Source of the DNA: Rosellinia necatrix | Taxonomy: Eukaryota > Ascomycota > Sordariomycetes > Xylariales > Xylariaceae | DNA: 64,000 bases | Direction of reading: 5' to 3' | Assembly: GCA_021209875.1 (NCBI GenBank) | Contig: JAGYVD010000002.1 | Location: 1,116,001 to 1,180,000 of the forward strand | In this document: in pieces, positions 36,095-48,526 of the stretch | How the letters are laid out: every line of letters starts with the position of its first letter | Position numbering within the stretch: the first letter of the stretch is position 1 | Notes under the pieces: generated by a model | Database searches by the model: none | Told to the model about the DNA's origin: nothing | Seen by the model: the letters and a program-made list of their open reading frames with translations, nothing else | Position numbers and translations under genes: made by a program

Positions 36095-38127
36095 TCTCTC
36101 GATTTGATGCCTTTTTTTTTTTTTTACTTATTTATTTAATTTTCCCCGCTGGGAAGGCGGAGCTTTGAAAAGGGGATCAATTGATTGATTGATCGATGGG
36201 ATGATGGATTTGACGGTGAGAGTGGCGTTGTATAACCGAGATCCCAGCATTCCCGGTCCCATGTACCCTTAATCTGCGGCTTCCCCAATAAATCGGTACG
36301 ATGGTGGTGCGCAGCCAAGTGTTCGCTACCTGCCTGTCATACGTGCATGCTATGTATATGTAGTGTATGTATGTGTGTGTGTAGTGTATTATTGCTGTTC
36401 ATCTCGTCTCCATCGTAAGGCTGAGGGCTGAGTCAGATCACCCAGCCTGTGTTTCGTTCGCTACGGGTAAGCCGCGACACTGACACGCGACGAAGTGTTT
36501 ATCAAATACATTGTCGTTCACGACTACGGTTATTTTCAGGCGAGGCATCAGTGGGCAGTCGCCAGTTAATGGGGACAGCATATCATATCATCATAACTGC
36601 TGCACACCTGCCTACGCAACTCATACCGTGCAGGCTGATACATACCGTGCTAGCCCCCTCGTGGTGATCTTGGGGCGGTGTTTGGCCGATTTCCCGTACC
36701 GGCAATCCCTCAACAGCTAGCTCGCTCCCTCGCTCGCTACGCTACCCACTCCACGAAGAAGCGACGAACTAGGTACCAAATGACGTCGGTCTTCTACAGC
36801 TGTTCCATTAACAGCAAGAAACCCTTGTCCATATTCCATATGTAGTGTATGTGCACCGAAAGGTAACGTTAACTTATTTTACTTTTTTTATCTTTTATTT
36901 TTTCCCAATCTATCGCACATGTACAACATGTACAAGTACGTATTATACATCCGCAGCAAAAGGCGCACGGGGACAATAACAAGTTATGTTTCAATTAGGT
37001 AACATCTGTCCACGCGATACAGGATTGCCGGGCGTTGTCAGAGATGGAATGCATGTTGGCGTGTTTCTAGGTTGGTCTTTCTCATTGCCCCCAAAGGGAA
37101 CCCGAATACGATTTTGCGTTTGCGACCTGGGAGTTCTTATTCGGCATGCCGGCGACCAATCAGCGGCGCGAGAATGCGCAAACCCGACGAAAGCGTCTCG
37201 CAAATTCCAAATCGCGTCACGGGTTGTCTGGCTTCGACCACCGGATGGCCATGGAGCCGAGTGCTTTATTGTGCACCGGGGGCAACGCCGTAGGGCAGTG
37301 TCCAAATCATGACTCGGCTATAGTAATGGTATTGTTGGATCTGTGCTGGAAACGAAACGAGGAAAGAGGGCGTCGGTACGCCTGGTCCCTTGTCAATGGC
37401 TCTATCTAATTGCTAGGGACCGGGGTGGCCCCCCTGAATGGCACCACCGTTGTTCTGGGCAAGGATCCTGGGCCAGGCTGGGCGTCCAACAAGATACACT
37501 ACATAGTCGCATCCACCCAGCGCCCCACAATGACCGTTGATCGTCAACGAGCTGCCGAAAATCTGCATTAATCCTACGGGATAAGATGAGATCGGTATCT
37601 GGAATCAGTCGTAGCGAACAGCCGGACGCAACTATCCCATGTCCCTACACAACTCGTCGAAAGGACAGCTAGGCCGCCGTGCCAGTGGCATTTCCCCACA
37701 GCCCTAATTGCTCCATAAAGCGCGAGGGCCCCTTGACGCTCTTTTACTGCTCTCTCCTCGATCGCCTCCGTGATTCAGATCCTGTCCCGTCTCCAACTCC
37801 CTCCACGCGCCCGCTATATCCATTCCAAAGCACCGCCGGGGCACCATTGCTACACCTGCCGGCTAAGGTGACTTGATACGACAAATTGACGAATACCGAC
37901 GATTGCATAATACTAAAAAGTCGAGGGTTAATCGCACTAACGAAGCCAAAAGAAAAAAAAAAACCAACCCAAAAACATAAAATAAACCTAACCTTGTTGC
38001 GCGCAGCAATCCCAAATAAACAACGAGAAGGTAAAAGAAGCAAGAGTGGAGCAAAAAGAAAAACGAACCCAAAAAGAAGGAGAACCGATCCTAATACGGA
38101 CGGACACGAATAACGAATACAAATACC
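36095..38127. other. 2-kb intergenic region
   Basis: No gene I can support. Poly-T at 36110-36125, GTAT/TGTG-rich repeat at 36353-36388 and T-rich sequence at 36878-36903. Just before the next ATG the strand is purine-rich (about 37946-38100), typical of a 5' leader. Confidence 0.45.
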
Positions 38128-39016
38128 ATGGCGACAACGACACGAAGCGCCAACGGCCGCGCTACGGCGGCGGCGGCGGCGGCGACGACGTTCTCGCACG
38201 CACCGAGCGGGCTGACGCTGTTCTGGCTGGCGGTGTCGGTGCCGCTGGTGATCTGGGACTGCGGGTACGTGCTGCTGCGGCCGCGGACGATGCCGGGCGG
38301 CGACCTGCACTGGCCGCTGTGGGCGCCGTACGAGCTGTACGGCCAGATCGACCACGTGTACGGCTGGAAGGCCTTCCACGCCAAGAGCGGCTTCACCGGC
38401 GCCCAGGGCCTCCTGAACGTCGTCGAGACCCTCATGTACATCTACTACGCCCTCGCGTACTACCGCCACGCCGTCGCCGTCGGTGGCAGCAGCGACCGGA
38501 AGGCCCTCGTCGGCCGCAAGGCCGCCGTCGCCGTCCTCGTCGCCTTCAGCGCGTCCGTCATGACCCTGAGCAAGACCGTCCTGTATTGTAAGTTTTTTCA
38601 GTTTATTTTTTTTTTTTGCTTGCCTCTGAAAAAAAAAAAAAACCTCGTCTTTTAAGATAGGTGGTGGAAGGAGGTTTTTGTCGTCCTGCCGGGTCGGGAA
38701 CATGTGAACGCAATGACCGAGCTGACTGTGAGGATCCCATAGGGCTTTGCGAGTATTACTCCGGCTACGATAACATCGGCCACAACAGTCTCCAAGACCT
38801 GATCTTCCTGTGGATTATCCCCAAGTGAGTCTCTCCCCCTCCATTCTGCCAAAGCCGGAACGTTGTCGCACCGTGCGGGAAACAGGGAAGGGGTGAAGCT
38901 GACACGATTCCCTCCCTAGTGGCGCTTGGCTTATTGGCCCGACCTTCATGATCTTCGAGCTGGGCAATGAGATGGTGAACACGCTTGCGGGGGGAGCCGG
39001 CGTCAAGCGGGATTAA
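38128..39016 (+). CDS. emopamil-binding (EBP/EXPERA) family membrane protein
   Basis: Exons 38128-38587, 38743-38824 and 38920-39016, with introns of 155 nt (branch CTGAC) and 95 nt (branch CTGAC). Product 212 aa. Four membrane segments: about residues 30-50, 92-112 and 130-150, and the C-terminal IIPNGAWLIGPTFMIFELG made by the last splice. EXPERA marks are WDCGYVLLRP, the acidic pair in YELYGQIDHVYG and QGLLNVVETLMY. EBP proteins isomerise sterol delta-8 double bonds in the ER, but related proteins are non-catalytic, so sterol isomerase activity is only a possibility. The N-terminal Ala run is encoded by GCG repeats. Confidence 0.87.
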
Positions 39017-39726
39017 GCAAAGTGGTAGAGGGCGACACCCGGCGACACTCAAACCGACACTCCTAAAATAAAAAAAATTAAAAAACGAGCGAAGTCGATC
39101 AGCGCGTAGGCGAACGAACGGATTGCCCTGGTTTATCCGTCGATGTTGTACTGGGTGGTAATGTGACCAATATCATGAATATGAAACGAGGATGAGAATA
39201 TGTGCTCTAATTGAATATCAAAATGGTGGTTGATTTTCTGAATTACATAAATTAATACAGATAATTATTACTGAGGGTGACTTGATATGAGTAAAGAGAT
39301 CTCCGAAGTACGTATGTAGAGCCAAAGAGGGGTGGCACCCGTCAGATTCCCCATTCGCAGCCAGACTGGTTTCGTATTTGGTAATGTCCAGGTGCTAACA
39401 GCCGTGTCAAGGCGGCGTGACGTAGAAGACGTCCCACCTTCTACCGAGGTCTATTTCAAATAGTGGTGTAAAATTGTTAGGTTAGTGTAGTTGCAATGTT
39501 CGCTCGTACAAGGGTAAGCCACGTGGTTCTGTGCTGGCTACTTGTGCGATGCGAAACCACAAACGTTTATACCAGTAGATGATTACCTGGTGTGTAATTT
39601 GGAACCTTGAATGAAGAAAAGATGACCGATAAGCGCTACCGGCCACCTACCTAGGAACCCGCCGTGACGGCCGTTGCCGAGATTCTTTCGGATAGGCCAT
39701 GTTGATAGGGTGGCATGGCTTCTATC
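39017..39726. other. intergenic region, convergent 3' ends
   Basis: AT-rich 3' flank of the EBP-like gene and of the interrupted gene. No gene seen. Confidence 0.5.
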
Positions 39727-41494
39727 TTAATATAGCATCGATGCACGTCTGTATGTCGGGGCCGTCGTAGTTCTCTTAGGCCTGGCTTTGATAGGAGGTC
39801 TAAGGGAGGTGGGTCGATCCAATTCTTCCTGGTCGCCGAATTCATAGTTACTAGCTTCGCCTTCCATGACCGTTTGGATGTGATCCCAGGCTGTAGGTGC
39901 CTGAGGCGAAGGCATCTCGAGCCTCAGATCTGGTGCAGACCTCCTCTTAGCGTCGTGGCACTCGTATTTAAGGCTTTGCGACCGACCCATGTTGCGACTC
40001 ATGGTTGCATCGGGGACAGCGAACGTTACACTCTTAGGGCTATTGCCATAGCCCAACACGTTAGAATTTACCGATGCGGAGGAACCAATGAACATATAAC
40101 TCAATGGGTGGACTGGGTCGCCCGATACCACACCAGTAGCTAGTTCCTTATCCTCGGCTGTAGGGTTCATTCCATTGCCATGCCTGTAAACAGACGCCTC
40201 ACGACAGTCCCTTTGGGCTGCCCTAGAGTGCTGTCCTGTTTCCCGATTGCGAAAAAGGCTGAGCGAGCGTCGTAGTTTCGAGGATTTTCGAGACACTGAA
40301 TTTGCAAAGTTGGTTTTCCAGCTTGAGATCTTCCCGCGTCGCTGCCCCGTGATTCGGATATTCTGGTCTGGAAATAGGAAGCCGCCATCGTCTGACCTGG
40401 TCTGAAAGCTACAGGAGGAGAAAGGAGATGTTGAGAGCGAGCTTTCATATAGTGGGCTATGTCCAGTTGTGTAAGACGGGGCCACCTGTTTCCACGGCGG
40501 CAGGCTAGCTGTTGAGATACACAAATGGTACGGGACTCCTGCAGTATTTCTAACTTCTGCTGCCACCTCTGTCGCCTGGCGTAATATTTGGTATATGGCG
40601 TAAATTAGTATCCAGCGAATCTTGCGGCCATCAACCGGCCCTATTTTGTCTAGTTTGTCTGCTTTGGTTAAAGAGGCGGGTTGACGTCCTTCGAACTTTC
40701 GGTATGCAGAGACTAACTGGTTCTTGGCTACATCTCGGCGATGCCAATTGGCTGCGCCGGACAATATTATTGCCGATATATCGGTTTGCCATAAATGATT
40801 CGTCCTAGCACTTCTGTTCCACCACGAGGTTTTCCAGACAGGTGATTTCCTTCGTGGGGTATAAGGGACCAGGGGGAAGGGAAGAATAAGGGTCTCGCAA
40901 TGGTATCTCCTGTCGAACGATCTAATGCTTTCCAGAATGTGCATAGTACTTTCAGACTGATGTCTGTGGATTTGAGATACATCGAAAGTCTCATCAACTA
41001 GAAATTGGTAGAGCGCTTCGAAATCGGTTCGTATCGTACGAAATGTCTCCACGGTGAGAGCCGGAGTTCGAGGATCATTTGCCAATGCGGGATAATAATC
41101 AAAATATGCGGCATAGAGTTCCCGTAGTAAGGCTCGAAAACGTTCAAAGTGCCCCCGGGCGCCTGGGCCTAGTTCGATATTTATCTCGCATACCTCGTCG
41201 TATAAGAACGCCTTTAGCATGACACTAGCTCTTGCCAGCCTAATATGCATTTCGAGTCGTACGCGCTGAATCAATTCACTAGTGACGGAGGAAACAAGCT
41301 ATTTATCTATTAGTACAAAGCTTACTGACATGTTTAAACAAGCCACCAACCTGGTATTCGGGGATTGTAAGTAATTGATCACCTATGCCGCAGCAATGGG
41401 CAAATGCATTGATGTATAGATCTCGATCTCGAATGTCTTCTGCCAAGCGTAGCATCGCTAGGGAATGAGCCGGTTGGCCGTTCAGGTTCGAATA
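39727..41494 (-). pseudogene. 3' part of a DUF8004-like gene cut by an LTR retrotransposon
   Basis: This continues the gene whose 5' part is at 48522-49205. Its coding sequence is 41489-41351 (preceded by one copy of the 5-bp target duplication, 41490-41494), a 52-nt intron (41299-41350; donor GTTGGT, branch TACTAAT), then exon 41298-39727. The exon before the intron reads LAMLRLAEDIRDRDLYINAF; after it come VTSELIQRVRLEMHIRLARA and FRTIRTDFEALYQFLVDE. A long Ser/Arg-rich tail of about 330 residues follows. The family has no known function; the name DUF8004 is from memory. No stop or frameshift is visible, so this half has lost only its start and promoter. Confidence 0.85.
41490..41494. repeat. 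target-site duplication GAATA, left copy
   Basis: GAATA immediately before the TG of the left LTR; the identical five bases follow the right LTR at 48522-48526. Confidence 0.93.
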
Positions 41495-41803
41495 TGTGAT
41501 AAGGCTTGGCTTGGAAGGGTAATAGTTGCTTTATATTTATAATAATCTTTTTTAGTTTTAAGGAGCGATGAGGAAAAAAAGAAGAAGATCTAGTTATTTT
41601 GGCTTAGGCTGTTATTTATGCTTGATTTTTATATAGTAAGTTTCTATAGTTTAAATTTTTATTTTTACGGGTAATTAATTAATTTTTTAGCTTTATATAT
41701 GTTAGCTTTTTTAATGCGCTGTTATTTTTTAATAAATATTTTAATATTTTTTTTAGTTTTTGTTAAATTTAGCGTATTTATAGTATTAATAGTCTGTATA
41801 ATA
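41495..41803 (-). repeat. left LTR (3' LTR of the element)
   Basis: 309 bp, starting TGTGATAAGGCTTGGC and ending ATAATA. It aligns along its whole length with 48214-48521. Differences are nearly all C/T or G/A transitions plus length change in A runs. Its outer 110 bases are much less mutated than the inner part. Confidence 0.93.
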
Positions 41804-44039
41804 TAATTTTTTTTTTTTTAAAGCTTGTTTTTAAAGCAGTAACTTATTAAGTTGCGCAGTTATTAGCTGGCTTGTTTAAATGTTATTAATAGTATTTTTT
41901 AACTAGCTTTTTAGCGCTTTTATTTTTAAAGTGTTTATAAAGTTTTTAAGTTTAATGCTGTTTAATAAACCAACTTTTTTATTTAATTAAATATTTAATA
42001 TATTTTTAAGTTTTTAAAAGTTTATAATTTATTTTATTTAATAGTTTTTAGCTTTTATTAAGTCTGTTTTTTATAAAACTTAGTTAAAGTTAAGCTATGT
42101 TTAATTATTAACGCAGTAAAGCTTTATAAACAAAATATAAAATAAATTATAAATTTTTTAATTTTTAAGTAGTATTAATCTAATAGCAGTAAAAAAAATT
42201 ATTTTTTTTATTTAAAAAAGTTTAAATATTTTTTTATCGAGCTTTTTAACGGGCTGTTTTGTTTTAATATTATAAGCGTTAAATATTACTAGTTAATTTT
42301 TTATATATATAAGCGCTTTAGATCGTTGTTTATTAATTTATTTTTTATTTAGCTTTAGTTTTTTTAAATATTTTTTACGTTTTTATAGATTTTAATTATT
42401 TAATATATATATAAAATATTTTTAAATTATATAAAGTTTTTATAGAAAAATTATAAGTTATTAAATAAAAGCTATAATTTATAAAAAAAGTTATATGTAA
42501 TAATATTAATATTGTATTATTATATATAAATTCTGCTATAAAAATAAGTTTTTTAATTAAATATTTTATAATTTATAAAAGTTTATAAATAAATTTTAAA
42601 AATTTAATTAAATTGTTTAGTCTGTTTATTAGTTTAAAAATAAAAAGCTATATTTATTTTACTTTTATATTTATTAGTTTAAAAATCTTTTTATAAATAA
42701 AAATAAACTTAAAGTTTTTATTAAAAATAATATTAAAAATATTTTATAAAGCTTTTAATATGCTTTAGCAAATATTTAAATAAAATCTTCTGTTTTTTGC
42801 CGTTTTTTTAAAAAGTATAAAATAAGCTATTTTAATAAACAGGTCTATTATTATTTATATAAAGTTATATTTATTAAATAATAATAAATTAATTATAAAG
42901 TTTATTATTATTAACTGCTAAAATTTATAATATAACTTTATAAGTTATAGTTTTTTTATAAAAAAAATATCGCAAAAGTTTGTTTTATTAATATTTTAAA
43001 CATCCGCAGATATATTTTTTTATTAATTTTTTTAAACCTGGCTATTAAAAGTTTTTAGTAATAAGTTTTAAAGTTTTATTTATTTTTATATAGCTGGCTA
43101 TTTTTATATTATATTTAAATTTTAATATATTTTATTAAAAAAATTCTAGTACTTAAAAGCGTTTTTTTTTATAAAATAGCCTATCGATGTTTTTAATATT
43201 TTTTTTTAAAGTTACAACTTATACTTAATATTTTAGGTTTTTAAAAGCGGCTTTTTTAATTTTTTAAATAAAAGATTTTGTTTATACAGGCGTTTTAAAG
43301 CTATATAATCTAGCTAATATAATAATAACTACTAGAGCTGCTAAAAATAATAAGCTATATAAATAAAAAAAATGTTTATTTTATAAAACCGACGTAATCA
43401 GCTGGTTTTTAATTCTTTTTTTTTTTAAGCGGTGCTGTTTTAAACGCAATAAAATATCTGTTTTTTTTATTCTGCTGTTCTGGTTAATAATTTATAATAA
43501 ACTAATAAAATAACAACTATTAAAACTATTTTATTTATTATTTATTAAAAACTTTTATTGTTATAAAATATATTAAGTTTTAATAATTTAAATATATTTT
43601 ATTTAATATTTAATTTTTTAAATATTATTTTTATTTATTAAATAAATCTATAATAATAAATAGTTTTTATTATATATTTTATAGTTTATTTCAGCAAGCA
43701 TTAGTTTTTATAAATAAAAAGCGATAGGTTTTAGTTTATTGTTATTATTTTTTTACGATAAAACTATTTTTAAAACAAAGTTAAAAGCATTTGTTTTTAT
43801 ATATAATATTTTTACCGGATTAAAATATATAAGTATTAATATTTTTATAAACCGTTTTTTAATCTTATAAAATGCTGCGTTTATAGGTTTTTTTTATTGC
43901 TATTTTTTTTTATTTAACTTGTTCTTATTTATTAGAGGTTTTATAACTTTTAAAAACTTAAAAATAAAACGTTAATAAAAATTAATAAAACTTATAAACT
44001 ATTAGTATTTTTAAAATTAATTAATATTTATTATTTTTA

Positions 44040-44340
44040 ATATATTATATTTTGTTTTAGTTATTAAAATTTTATTTGCTTTAATAATATATTTTAAAAA
44101 TTCTATTTTTAAACCTGCTATTTATATTTTTAAAAGCAACAGCTAAATTATATTTTATTAGTTTTTTAAAACTTTTTAATTAATACGTTATATTTTTTAT
44201 TATATCGGTATATATTAACAAGTTATTTAAATATATTAGAAGTTTTATATTAATAAAGTTTTAAAATAAATAGTTTATTATAAATTAGAAAATAAATAAA
44301 GCGTTAATAAGTCCTATAAATATAATATTATATTTAAACA
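44040..44340 (-). pseudogene. degenerate reverse-transcriptase core of the Gypsy element
   Basis: Minus-strand translation retains GLINA, the YLNN relic of the YLDD active site with LLIYTD after it, a run KYNLAVA, and an FLKYII relic of FLGY in a neighbouring frame. The Asp-to-Asn changes at the active site are what G-to-A mutation of GAT/GAC codons produces. Several stops interrupt the frame. Confidence 0.75.
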
Positions 44341-47300
44341 AGCTGTATTTGCAACAAAAAGCAGTTTTTACTTATGTTTTTTTTTAATATAAACTAAATA
44401 AAATTTTAATTTAAAGTTTATTTTAAAAAACTATTATATAGTTTATAATTTTATTTATAATTTATTAATTAAAAAGATAAAGTGTTAAATAAGCACTGTT
44501 ATACTATTAAAACTTTAATAATTAACAACTAGTTATAAAAAATTATTAAAGTTTTTTTTTTCTACAAATATAAAAAAAGTACTGCATAAAATAATTAATT
44601 TTTTTATTCTGCCGGTATTAAATATTTTTTTTAACTAAAGTTTTAATATTTTTAGCTTTTAAATATTTATAGCATATAACAGTTTTTATAAAAAGTTTTT
44701 TTTATTAAATTAATGCTATAATTTTATAATTAATAATCCAGCAGCTTATATACAGCTGTTTTAAATATAATAAGTAAGAATTTTTAAAATTTAATAAATA
44801 TTTAACTAAAAGCAGCTTTTATAGCTGCTTATATTAAAGCTATATTAAAATTTAAAAGTTTTAAAAATATTTTATTAGTGCAGTTTTTTTAATAATAAAA
44901 AATAAAATTAGATTTTTTTATAGCTTTAAAATATTTTATAAGTCTATATTTTATTATTTATTAGTTAAAAATATAATATTATATTTTTGTTTATATTAGT
45001 TAACTTAAAAAAGCTTTATAAAATAATTTTTTAATGCTGTAGTATTAGATTTTTAATATAATATCTGCTGCTGCTATAATTATAAAAGGCATTAAAACTT
45101 ATTATTAGTTTAAAATTTATTATTTAATAATAAAAGCTTTTATTTTTATATTTTTATAAAAATATTATTAAAATTAATATATTTATATTTAAAAGCATTT
45201 AAATTAAATGTTTTTATTATTATATAATAATATTATTAATATAATAAAATGCGTTTTAATACAAGGTTTTAAATATTGTTGTTTATTAGGCTAGAAGTTT
45301 TTTAACTTAAAGGTTTATTTAGTTTTATAAATATAAAGCGTATTTTTATATAGCTTGTTATTTTTATAAAATATAGCATAACAGGCATTTAAAAATTTAA
45401 GTTTAATTTAATATTAGTTCTGATTTTTATAAATAAAGCAGCAATAAGTTAAGTTATAATAATATTAACCTTAGCTTTTTTAAGCAGTAATACTGTTTTT
45501 TTTTATAATTTTTTGTTTATTTTTAGTGTTTATAGTATTAATAGCAGAGATTTTCTTAAGCGCAAGTAAGTTTTTTTTTTAAGTGTTTTTTTTAACAAAA
45601 TATTTTAACATATAATAATTAAATCGATTATATTGCTAGCAGTTAACTTTGTTTTATTTTTATTTATTAATAACAGTTTAATCGACTTTTTTAAAAACGT
45701 TAATTATATTAGTTTATTGTTTATTTTTTAAATCTAACTTAAGTTTATTTTTGTTTTTTTTAAGCCTATTTTTTTTTAAAAATTAGTTTATAATTAAATT
45801 AAAACGATTTTTTTTGCTATAGTATAATAGGCCCGACTTTAAAAGCTCTATTATTAAAACAAGCTTGTTTTTTAATATTAATAATAACCCAGGGTTAGTA
45901 AGCATAGTTTTATAGATTTGTTTTGCTTTATAAACTACTTTTAAAAATTTATTATTATTTTTTAAAATTGTTTTTTTAAAAATAAATTAATTTAATAATT
46001 TTATTAAAAATATTTTTAAAATATAGTTTTAATATATAATATTAAACTATTAAACTTTTTGTTAAAGTTTATTATTTTTATTTAATATTATAATATGTTT
46101 TTATTATATTTAAAACTTATTATTTTTTTATGTTCTAATATTTTAATAAAAAGTTTTAAAACGTTTTTTAAAAGCTGTAGAATATAATTTTTAATTGTTT
46201 ATTAATTTTATTATTTATATTTAGTTAATTTTTATTAATATTATATTTAATTTTTATCTATTAATAAAAAGCTTATTTAATTAATTTAAATTTAATTAAT
46301 ATAAAAGCTGTTTTTATATGATTTAATATATGTTTTTATTTTAATAAGCCAAAGCTTAAATTTAAAAAAAATTTTATTATATTATAATAAAAGTTTTAAA
46401 TAAATAAAATTTATTATAAAAATAATTATATTAAACGTTTAAAAGCTTTTATTAGCTGATGTTTAAGTTTAAATGTTTTATTATTAAAACAACCCAGATT
46501 ATTTTAAAAAAGTTTAAAAAGTTTTTAGCCGTTATTAAAGTTATTATTATTATTATTAAAAGCTTTAAATAAATTATTATTATTTAAGTCTTTATAATTT
46601 AAACCGTAAAAGTTTTTTCTACTGCTACTAGTAGTTGTTATATATAAGCTAGTTTTTATTAAATCAAATTATATACGCGCGTTTTAAACTATTTGTTAAG
46701 CTTGTATTTTTTTAAAAAACGCTAGAAATAGTTTTTTTTTTTGTCTAGCTTTAAAAAACAAATATTTTATAAAAAGTCGCGTGCTAAAAGCAAAATTATT
46801 AATAAAAATATTTAACGTTTAAGTTTAAGCCTGCTGTTTAAAATAGTTTATTATAAATTAAATATTAATTTTACGGTTAGCTGCTATTTAAGCTTTAGTT
46901 TTTTATATTATTTAATTAATAAAGTTTTTAAGTTTTTTAATTTGTTTGCAGGTATTTATATTTTAAGCAGGGCTAACATATTTTTTAGCTAAAAATTGCT
47001 TAATTGAAAATTTTTTTTGTTTAGCTTAATAAATAATAGTTTATTAGAATATTTATTATTGTTTAATAGACTAGGATAACTTTTATAAAACATAAAAATA
47101 TTAAGTAGCTGTTTTTTTTAAGCAGGTAATAGTTTTTTTTTAAGCATTATTATTTTAAATAGCTTAAGCAATTATATTTTAAACTTTTTAAAAAAAAACG
47201 TTGCTAGTTTTAATTATATGTTTTTAAAAATTATAAGTTTAAACTTTAATAATTTTAATATAATTTTATATAAAATAGCTTATTATTAAATAAAATTATT

Positions 47301-48213
47301 AAATATTATTATATTATTTTTATAAAGCATTTTAATTAATTTAATTAATATTAGTTATATATTATATAAATTGCTAGATATTTTTATAAATATTATAATA
47401 TATTTTATAAAACTTTTTATTTATAGCTCTAAAAATTTAATAATTTTATTATTATAAATAAATAAATATTATTTATAATTATATTAAATTTAAAAGGTTA
47501 TATAATATAAGTTATTTTTTAAATAAAAAGCTAAAGTTTTTTAAAAATTATAAGCGGTTTATAATATTAAAGCTTATAGTTGTTTTAAAATTTATAAAAA
47601 TATATTTAAAATTTAATTTTATAAACCGTTAAAAAAACCAAAAAATAAAAATAAATCTTTTAAAACTAGTAGTAAAAAAATATAACAAAAAATCGCTTTT
47701 TTAGCTTTTTAAGCTGTTAAAAACGTAATATTAAAATATTAAAAATAAAAAGCTTAGTTGTTTTAGTTTAGCTAAAATGTTTTTAATAAAAAAGCTGGTC
47801 TGTTTTATTAACAAGCTAAATAAAGTTCTAGTTATAAATTTAAAATTATTTTAATATATTTAGTTATATTATTTTTATAACAATTATATTTATACTTTTA
47901 TTATTTTATTTTTATTAAAAAAATTAATTAAGTTTTTTTATTATTAAAATTAGGTTTTTTGTTTATTATTGTTTTATTTTTTTAAATTTTTTTTAAATTT
48001 ATTAAATTTTTTAATAGTTTATTTTTATTATAAAAGTTTTTAAAAAAATAAAGTTTATCGCAGATATAAGCTAAAAAATAGTTTTATTAGTTAAGTAATA
48101 TTAAAAAATTGTTTTAAACAGTTATAAAGTTTAATAATATATATATATTTATAAAAGTAAATATAAAAGTTCTACAAGTACTAAAAGTTTTTTTTAAAAA
48201 AAAAAAAATTATT

Positions 48214-48521
48214 TATAATAAAGCTTGGCTTAAAAAAATAATAGTTACTTTATATTTATAATAATTTTTTTTAGTTTTAAAAAGCAATAAAAAAAAAAAA
48301 AGAAAATCTAGCTATTTTAGCTTGGGCTGTTATTTATGCCTGATTTTTATATAATAAGTTTCTATAGTTTAAATCTTTATTTTTACAAATAGTTAATTAA
48401 CTTTTTAGCCTTATATATATTAGCTTTTTTAATACGCTATTACTTTTTAACAAGTATTTTAGCATTTCTTTTAGTCTCCGTTAGGCTTAGCGTATCTATA
48501 GCACCAGTGGTCCGTGTGACA
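48214..48521 (-). repeat. right LTR (5' LTR of the element)
   Basis: 308 bp; the outer end reads GTCCGTGTGACA, so the LTR has canonical TG..CA ends. Here the outer 100 bases (about 48421-48521) keep normal base composition while the inner 200 bases are converted, the mirror image of the left LTR. Confidence 0.93.
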
Positions 48522-48526
48522 GAATA
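48522..48526. repeat. target-site duplication GAATA, right copy
   Basis: Identical to 41490-41494 and directly follows the CA end of the right LTR. Confidence 0.93.

Larger units (their letters stand above)
41495..48521 (-). mobile_element. RIP-degraded Ty3/Gypsy LTR retrotransposon
   Basis: Element of 7,027 bp bounded by direct LTRs and a 5-bp duplication. The interior is about four-fifths A+T with stops in every frame and almost no CA/TG context, as expected after RIP. On the minus strand, degenerate reverse transcriptase remains readable: GLINA (from GLTNAP, + positions 44300-44314) about 25 codons before YLNN followed by LLIYTD (from YLDD, 44222-44233), and after one frame slip FLKYII (from FLGY, near 44090). 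The spacing and FLGY box are those of Ty3/Gypsy reverse transcriptase. Transcription would run from the right LTR to the left. A purine-rich tract on the minus strand abuts the left LTR, as a polypurine tract should. No frame is functional. Confidence 0.93.

Noticed and set aside
41520..48440. Extremely AT-rich block taken as mitochondrial DNA, centromere or an AT-isochore
   Set aside because: Paired LTRs, target duplication and reverse-transcriptase relics show it is a single inserted retrotransposon.
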